Shown: positions 58,535 through 64,000 of the stretch, in pieces
Layout of the letters: every line of letters starts with the position of its first letter
Numbering within the stretch: the first letter of the stretch is position 1
Assembly: GCF_003711515.1 (NCBI RefSeq)
Contig: NW_021167093.1
Location: forward strand, 174,643-238,642
Reading direction: 5' to 3'
DNA from: Sodiomyces alkalinus F11
Taxonomy: Eukaryota > Ascomycota > Sordariomycetes > Glomerellales > Plectosphaerellaceae
Length of the DNA: 64,000 nucleotides
Made by a program: the position numbers and the translations under genes
Notes under the pieces: generated by a model
What the model was told of the DNA's origin: nothing
Seen by the model: only the letters and a program-made list of their open reading frames with translations
Databases searched by the model: none

Positions 58535-59859
58535 CTTCCTCTTTAACTACTATTTTATAACCCTCTTTAATAACGGTATTAGTTTTACCCTCTTTAATAA
58601 TCTCTTCTTCCTTAAGGCCTACTTTTACGCCGTTTTCGCTACCTCTAGACGATCCTCTAACGCCTACTATGGTTGAACGCAGCGATTAAGAGGAGTCTAA
58701 AGATACTAGCAGTTCTTCCTCTAGTTCTTCCTTTACCTTAGGCGAGGCCACCGACAATACCGTCGGAATAGGATTATTATTACTAGACTAATCCGTTCTT
58801 AAAGAGGCCATTACCACTACTCCTTAATCTACCGCTCTATAAGTATCTAAGTTAAATTCCCCTATTACTATTATAATTCCTACTTTATAGCTAATCCCTT
58901 TAACGTCTATCCTATAGGGAGGCCTACTCGTAATCGCCGACCTCCTTCTAGATACGATAATTACGTCTCCCACTATACCTTTAAGAAGCTGAAGAAGCCG
59001 CTATTATGGCGCGAGATAGCTAAGGAACCGTTGAGTTAGTCTTAGATACTAAAGAGCCCCTATAAGCTATAGTGGCTTACGGCAGCCGTATAAAAGATGG
59101 ATACACTTAGGTTAATAGGCACCTTTAAAGTAGCAGAGCTGCCCTAGGGTAGGTAACGTGCCTTAGACCTTAAATGGGTCTTTAAGTATAAGGTTAACCC
59201 GTTAGAGTACTTTAATAAGTTTAAGGCGAGGCTATACGTATAAGACGATTAATAGCCTTAAAACTACCTAAATACCTATGCCTCTACCCTCGCCAGCAGG
59301 ACATTTAGGTTATTAATAGCTATTACTGCCTATTTTAACCTAGAAATACGTTAGCTTAATACCGTTAACGCCTTCACTAACGCTACCCTTAACGAAGAGA
59401 TGTACGTTAAGGATCTACCCGGCTAGCCGCTACTTTAAGCAGTAAAAGGCACGAAGAGCGATAAGGACCTTAAGGCTATTTTAAAGCTATCGCGACCACT
59501 TTTACGCGGTATATAACGCATATACAGGGCGATATTTAGTCTTCGGCGTTCCCCTAAGCTATAGTATAAATAGCTTTTTTCTGTTTTAGATAAGTACGAC
59601 CTAAAATAACTAACTAAAGACCATTACGTCTTTAGAAGTAACAAACTAATTATTTTTTCTACGTAGACGATATTATTCTAATCTATAGGAAAGAATGTTA
59701 ATCTACTACTACTTCTCTTATATACCGGATATAGTAGCACTTTTAAGTAAGGGACTCTAGCCTACTTAAGTGGTTCCTAGGGATTAGATTGGTTTGCGAT
59801 TGCTAATAACGTCGGCTTTAGCTTTATAAGGAACTAAGTAGCACTATGGATTAGCACTA
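58535..59859 (+). pseudogene. Copia-E linker and reverse transcriptase remnant
   Basis: A Ser/Thr-rich linker (58535-58900, with SSSSSSSSFTLGEATDN) precedes the RT. The RT shows ALDLKWVFKYKVNP (about 59160), NYLNTYASTLASRTFRLLIA (about 59260-59320), FNLEIRQLNTVNAFTNATL with RIP stops (about 59335-59395), and an intact catalytic box FFYVDDIILI (YVDD at 59660-59671). Then KWFLGIRLV near 59770-59800. Several frame shifts add to the RIP stops. It is cut off by Gypsy-D2's LTR at 59860. Confidence 0.82.
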
Positions 59860-60070
59860 TGTAGAATCGGAGATACGCTTAGATCGCCGAGTACTCGGCG
59901 AGACTAAATTACCACGTTAGTATAGGGGGGAAAAGTCTTCTTTTCCTCCTTAAGTTAAAGTCTTTATAATATACGACTACTAAGTCCGAATAGTATTATC
60001 CGTTATTGTGTATCTTTTCCCTGGTATTATAGCCTATTCCTTGATAAATGCTTTAACTTTTATACCTATA
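59860..60070 (+). repeat. Gypsy-D2 5' LTR
   Basis: About 211 bp, inverted relative to 54288-54500. Contains the perfect 16-bp palindrome CGCCGAGTACTCGGCG and a GGGGGGAAAAG run. Confidence 0.7.
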
Positions 60071-62504
60071 AGGTTACCGGGCCGAAGATACTACTAAAGC
60101 GGACTTTACGAAGTACTATTCACGCTAAGCGGGCGGATATAGGCGTATAATAGGAAGAGCCCATTCGAGGCACCAAAGAGCGTTAGGACCGATAGGATAA
60201 TAATAACGATACGGCCTTATCGTTATCCTTTAGTTCGGTGCGAACGCGGATATTATCTATAGATAGTTATGCATAGAGGCTTAAATCAAACGGGTAAGGA
60301 GGGCCGAATAATTGGCGAGCTACGCGTCCTCCGACTATATAGGGGAATTATCCTAGATAACTACTAAGAACCTATTCGCCCTATTAGCGTATTAGGTATA
60401 ATAGTAGTAAGAGTTTAACTAGTAGATATAAAGGTAGAATAAGGTTATTCTATAAAGGCTTATCGAATAACCGGCGATAAAGCGGGAATATAAAATGCTA
60501 CCGGTCTATAACTATAAAACGCTAAAAGAAAATATAACCGTTACTAAAATTAACGACTAAGTATCCGCGGTTAAGGCCAGGAACCGTTTTCGGGTAAAGG
60601 CCCCCGTACTCTAGCTAATTAAATAGGCCTTAACTAAGCTAGAACGCTCTTACTAAATATTATAGCGGAGCTATAAGCGGAAGCTCTTATTACCTATATA
60701 GGATAACTTTACGGCGTTTATTCGGCGAGAATACCTATCCCGTAATTTATAATATTTCTATTACTAGAAGGAGCTTTATAAGTTATATATTATCACTAAA
60801 ATAACTCTAATAAAGTGATTCGAATAATAGGATAATTATTACCGCCTATTAGGGTAAGAGATATATAACAGCGAAGAGTATACGTATAACTATTTTCGAT
60901 AACTACCTACGCGGTTCCGCGATAAGCTTTACGAGCGGCGGGTTAAGCTTAAAGAGGCTTATACTATAGCGTAGAAGGCGTAGTTACTTTAGGAGATATA
61001 CTCCATGAATAACCGGTCTAATAGCCGGAAAAGGTCCTACTCCTACTACTAAAAGAATAACGGTTTATCTTAAATGGGATAGTATATATCCGCTAAATAG
61101 TCGGAAAGCACCTTAAAGGGGTAATAATAAGCGATAAAGTCTTTATCGTTAATAACTACGCCCAGTGTCTAAAAGACCTCTAGGTTAAATAAACCCTTTA
61201 ATAGGGAGTACTATAACTATAGTAAAAAGGGATACTGGTCTAAGGACTACTATAATAAAGACTATAAGGATAGCAGTAAGGGCTTAGCGAAAAGAAGCGC
61301 TAATATAAGTAATATTTAGATTTAGGGGGATTTAGCCCTTAACGATAATATACGGATTACCGAGATCCTTAATAGCCCGGGAAATGGATTAGCGTAGTAT
61401 AGAGGGTAAGCACTATATCCGTAAAAGCTCCGAAATAAGTCCTAATTAGTAAAGTCGCGCGAGGCGTAGCGTATATTATCCGAGAAGGGCGTAAGGTTAA
61501 GCTAAGTATTAACGTTAACACGGGTATATAAGTTAATATTATTAGCCCGGCGCTAGTAAAACAGTCAAAGTTATAGCTATTAGGCGGAATCTAGACCCCG
61601 GCTCTAAAAGGGTTTAATAGCTAAGCGGCGAATAGTCGCGGAGTATACGGCTTAGCCTTTTCTTTAATGGATGTTAAGGGGAGGCCTTACCTCTTAAAAA
61701 GAGTATTTATTTACACGGACTAGGTAAAAGAGTTAAGTTACTTAGTGTTATCGAATAATAGTATAGGTTAGGAGAGTATCCTAATTAATAAGGCTAACTA
61801 AATATTTAGTTTCAGGCCGCTCTTTATCGCGGAACCTAAGGCCTAGGCCCGGGAGGTAGTAAAGTAAAGGGCGAAAGCGTACGTTATATATATCACTATA
61901 GCCACCGCTATCGCGGATAGCGCCCCGGATATAGTAATTCTATTAGTAGATGATAAGGAACCACGGCCTAAAGGCGTGCGTTTACCCTCTAGGCTATAAT
62001 AGTTTAAAGATATATTTTCGGAAAAAATAGTAAAGGAACCACCTCTATTAGAGAATATAGAATATTGTATTAAGCTATAAAAGGGGAAGGAGTCTTTATT
62101 CCAGACCTTATACCCGCCATTATCTATATAGCTCGAGGAGCTAAAGAAATATATCACCGAAGGTATAACGAGCGGTCGTATTTAGAAATCAACTAGCCTA
62201 ATAGGGTTATTAGTTCTATTTATACCGAAAAAGGATAATAGCCTTTACCTATATATTAACTATTATAGGCTAAACCCTATTACTATTAAGAACCGGTACC
62301 TACTCCTACTAATTAGGGAATTACTATATCGCCTTTTAGGCGCCTAGTACTTCTCGAAGGTCGATATCTAAAATACCTATTATAGAATCCGGATTAAAAA
62401 AAAGGACCGCTAAAAAACCGTATTTAGAACGCGGTATAGGTATTTTAAGTATACAGTTATACCGTTCGGGTTAATAAACGCGCCCGCGATATTTTAGGTA
62501 TACG
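60071..62504 (+). pseudogene. Gypsy-D2 gag, protease and RT N-terminus
   Basis: Gag with MLPVYNYKTLKENITVTKIN (about 60497), LTKLERSY, FTAFIRREYLSRN and a knuckle YYNYSKKGY(stop)SKDYY at about 61210-61250. The protease shows VNTGI(stop)VNIISPALVK for D-T-G-x-Q-V-N (61510-61560). The RT opens with FIPKKDNSLYLYINYYRLNP (about 62218) and VTIKNRYLLLLIRELL, running to FKYTVIPFGLINAPAIF at about 62450-62497. A 104-codon minus-strand frame (61843-62157) is an antisense shadow of this region. Confidence 0.85.
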
Positions 62505-63485
62505 GCTATAAGGCGTATGCGATAATAAAGGACGCCTAAAAGGGCGCTAATAAGCTACTAAATCGTATCGCTCCTTATGCATATATCGGCTACCTTATCG
62601 GCTACGATTCCACTAATATTATCTGTATCTAGGTGCTAGGCCGGCGCCGTAACCGCGTTATTCGCACGCGCGATATAGATTTCGACGAATATACCTTTTT
62701 TAACGGCGATATTATCGCCTTTAAGGATAACCTCCGTTAACTAATAAAGGAGTAATTAGAAGACCTAATTAGTTAGATTAAATAAGAGAGGGATAGAGAG
62801 TCACGGCCGTTTATAGATGTATAAGCTAAGGACCCCCTCCCTTTATATAACTGCTTATTTTAAGCTTAAAATGCCCCTACCCTTGCTAGGGGTGATTTCC
62901 CCCGGATCCCCTTCCTCGATAGCGTTACTATTAAGGTTATAGTCCGTAATACCTGTCTGTAAGGGGGTAGAGGAGGCTATCTTAAGTCTAGATACATAAG
63001 ATTTAGGTTATGAATAGTATATTTTAGCGGGTATAGCGCCTAATTACCGTCTATAGCTACCTAGTCCACTACTTCCCTCTTTACTAGTAACCCCGCTATC
63101 GGTTACAGCGCTAATAGTAGCCGTTATATTAGGAAATCGTGATACCCCTGCGGTTATAGCCGTAGGGTTCTAGGATACCGGAATATAGTGCTACGATACC
63201 CGTATAGATACTGCTATAAAGCTCCTATTAAATAAAGGAGCGCGACTAATTTAGTAAGGAGATAGTAGACAAAGAAACGATTAGATAGCCGTGTTTAACG
63301 CTAGCCGCTATACCCTAAATATACGCACCTTAGATAGGACTCCGCTAAATAAATTACAGTTAAAAACGACTACTCCTATACCTCTATAGCGGCGTTTATT
63401 ACTATTACTCGAATCCAAGGCCTTAATAGCTGCCTCGGGAAATATAACCCCGGCTAATACGCCCCGGCGCATTATAGATACTAGA
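62505..63485 (+). repeat. Copia-1 internal fragment (integrase end and spacer)
   Basis: Collinear with 2888-3865: KAYAIIKDAQKGANKLLNR, then YIGYLIGYDSTN, then the poorly coding spacer ending near a CCTCGGGAAATATAACCCC-like block. The C14 run of Copia-1 is only a short CCCCC(T)CCC here. Joined to Gypsy-D2 RT on the left at a shared CGGCTATAAGGCG-type boundary; no LTR or target duplication seen. Confidence 0.8.
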
Positions 63486-63509
63486 TAAGGCACGGGAACC
63501 TTATTCTAC

Positions 63510-63596
63510 GGTGGTCCACCGTTATAACCGTGTTCCATGGCGGTCTACCGTTAGAACCGTATTCCACGGCGGTCCACCGTTAGAACTTGGGTCCAC
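63510..63596. repeat. Three 29-bp tandem repeats
   Basis: Units at 63510-63538, 63539-63567 and 63568-63596 of the form GGCGGTCYACCGTTAGAACC..TTCCAC. The first contains the palindrome GGTGGTCCACC. CA and TG are better kept here than in the surroundings. Confidence 0.85.
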
Positions 63597-63629
63597 GGTT
63601 ACTAAGCCGAACTATCCCCGGGGTTCCCT

Positions 63630-63790
63630 TATAGATATATTAGTTCGGGGCTTCGCCTCTTAGTTTAAAGAAGATATCTTTATTATACCTTATATTTTAT
63701 AGTAAAGGTTACCCCTTAAGAAAAGCCTGGCTTATAAGTCCTAAAGTATTAGCTAGCTAGGGATATACCTGGTTAGGGTATATTAAATAG
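63630..63790 (+). repeat. Diverged Copia-B LTR/leader-like piece
   Basis: Shares CTTAGTTTAAAGAAGATATCTTTATTATACC and the later CTAGGGATATACCTGG block with 5990-6120, as separate matches with diverged sequence between. The continuation into gag is not present. Confidence 0.5.
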
Positions 63791-63834
63791 TAATAACTAA
63801 GCTTTTAGATAAGGTTTATATACCGCCGCCTAGC

Positions 63835-64000
63835 GCGAACTACGTATACTAAGACTAAATAGGTATATAGTATACTAGTAGTCACGAACTACGTATACTA
63901 AGACTAAATAGATATATAGTTTACTAGCGAACGCTAGTATACTAGGCGTAGCCGCCCTTAAAAGCGCGAACTTCGTGTGCTAAGACTAAATAAATATAAG
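63835..64000. repeat. Diverged tandem repeat at window end
   Basis: Three copies of GCGAACTWCGTRTRCTAAGAC followed by TAAATA(R)ATATA, starting near 63835, 63892 and 63965, with unequal spacing (57 and 73 bp). The third keeps GTGTGC where the others read GTATAC, the RIP-mutated form. It runs off the window. Confidence 0.7.

Larger units (their letters stand above)
54501..59859 (+). mobile_element. Copia-E, partial Ty1/copia element with two insertions
   Basis: Plus-strand gag, protease and integrase (54690-57340), then, after an inverted Copia-B fragment, a Ser-rich linker and RT (57700-59859). The RT stops where Gypsy-D2's LTR begins. LTRs are not identified; the left side is cut by Gypsy-D1's 5' LTR. 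That both halves belong to one element is inferred from order, spacing and strand. Confidence 0.65.
59860..62504 (+). mobile_element. Gypsy-D2, 5' half of a Ty3/gypsy element
   Basis: LTR (59860-60070, starts TGTAGAATCGGAG with an unmutated TG), gag, protease and the first third of RT. Same family as Gypsy-D1, opposite orientation. It ends abruptly at about 62504, joined to a Copia-1 fragment. 3' half and second LTR missing. Confidence 0.85.

Noticed and set aside
1..64000. Alternative nuclear genetic code with TAA/TAG read as Gln
   Set aside because: Stops also replace conserved Trp (chromodomain, RT), and CAA, CAG, TGG and TGA are all depleted together with CA/TG in noncoding LTRs. RIP explains all of this.

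Overview
This window looks like a piece of heterochromatin from a filamentous ascomycete (Pezizomycotina type). I find no intact protein gene, no tRNA or rRNA and no CRISPR. Almost every base belongs to a dead retrotransposon that has gone through repeat-induced point mutation (RIP). CpA and TpG are nearly gone, TpA is in large excess and CpG is kept. Reading frames can be followed for hundreds of codons if TAA/TAG are read as former Gln or Trp codons. Longest open frames are only about 60-125 codons and are shadows or fragments of these relics. The species cannot be named from the sequence.

Layout, left to right. 1-6458: the 5' end of a Ty1/copia element (Copia-B: LTR and start of gag), split by a complete Copia-1 (185-5843, 203-bp LTRs, 5-bp duplication CTATT). 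6459-27122: Gypsy-A on the minus strand (327-bp LTRs), about 14.1 kb of its own sequence. It is interrupted by a solo LTR (14547-21113), itself interrupted by a complete Copia-F1 (14864-21029). 27123-54500: Gypsy-D1 on the minus strand, an ordinary ~5.6-kb Ty3/gypsy relic blown up to 27 kb by three insertions: a solo LTR (27376-27749), a full-length non-LTR element with endonuclease, RT and RNase H (28569-34753), and a chromovirus, Gypsy-C (36937-52132), which carries a second copy of the copia family, Copia-F2 (43318-49648). 54501-59859: a copia element (Copia-E) on the plus strand, containing an inverted Copia-B fragment and a young, barely mutated 472-bp LINE fragment. 59860-62504: Gypsy-D2, same family as D1 but inverted, cut off in the RT. 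62505-64000: a 1-kb fragment of Copia-1, short tandem repeats and a Copia-B LTR-like piece.

The insertion order can be read from matching target-site duplications: Copia-E and Gypsy-D are oldest, then Gypsy-C, the LINE and the solo LTRs, then the two Copia-F copies; the unmutated LINE fragment at 58 kb looks most recent.

The least ordinary content is cargo-like reading frames in two gypsy elements. Gypsy-A has about 5.3 kb between integrase and 3' LTR with two unrecognised frames, one sense and one antisense. Gypsy-C has an antisense frame of roughly 470 codons between chromodomain and 3' LTR. I do not recognise any of the three. Element names (Copia-1, B, E, F; Gypsy-A, C, D) are local labels for this annotation.
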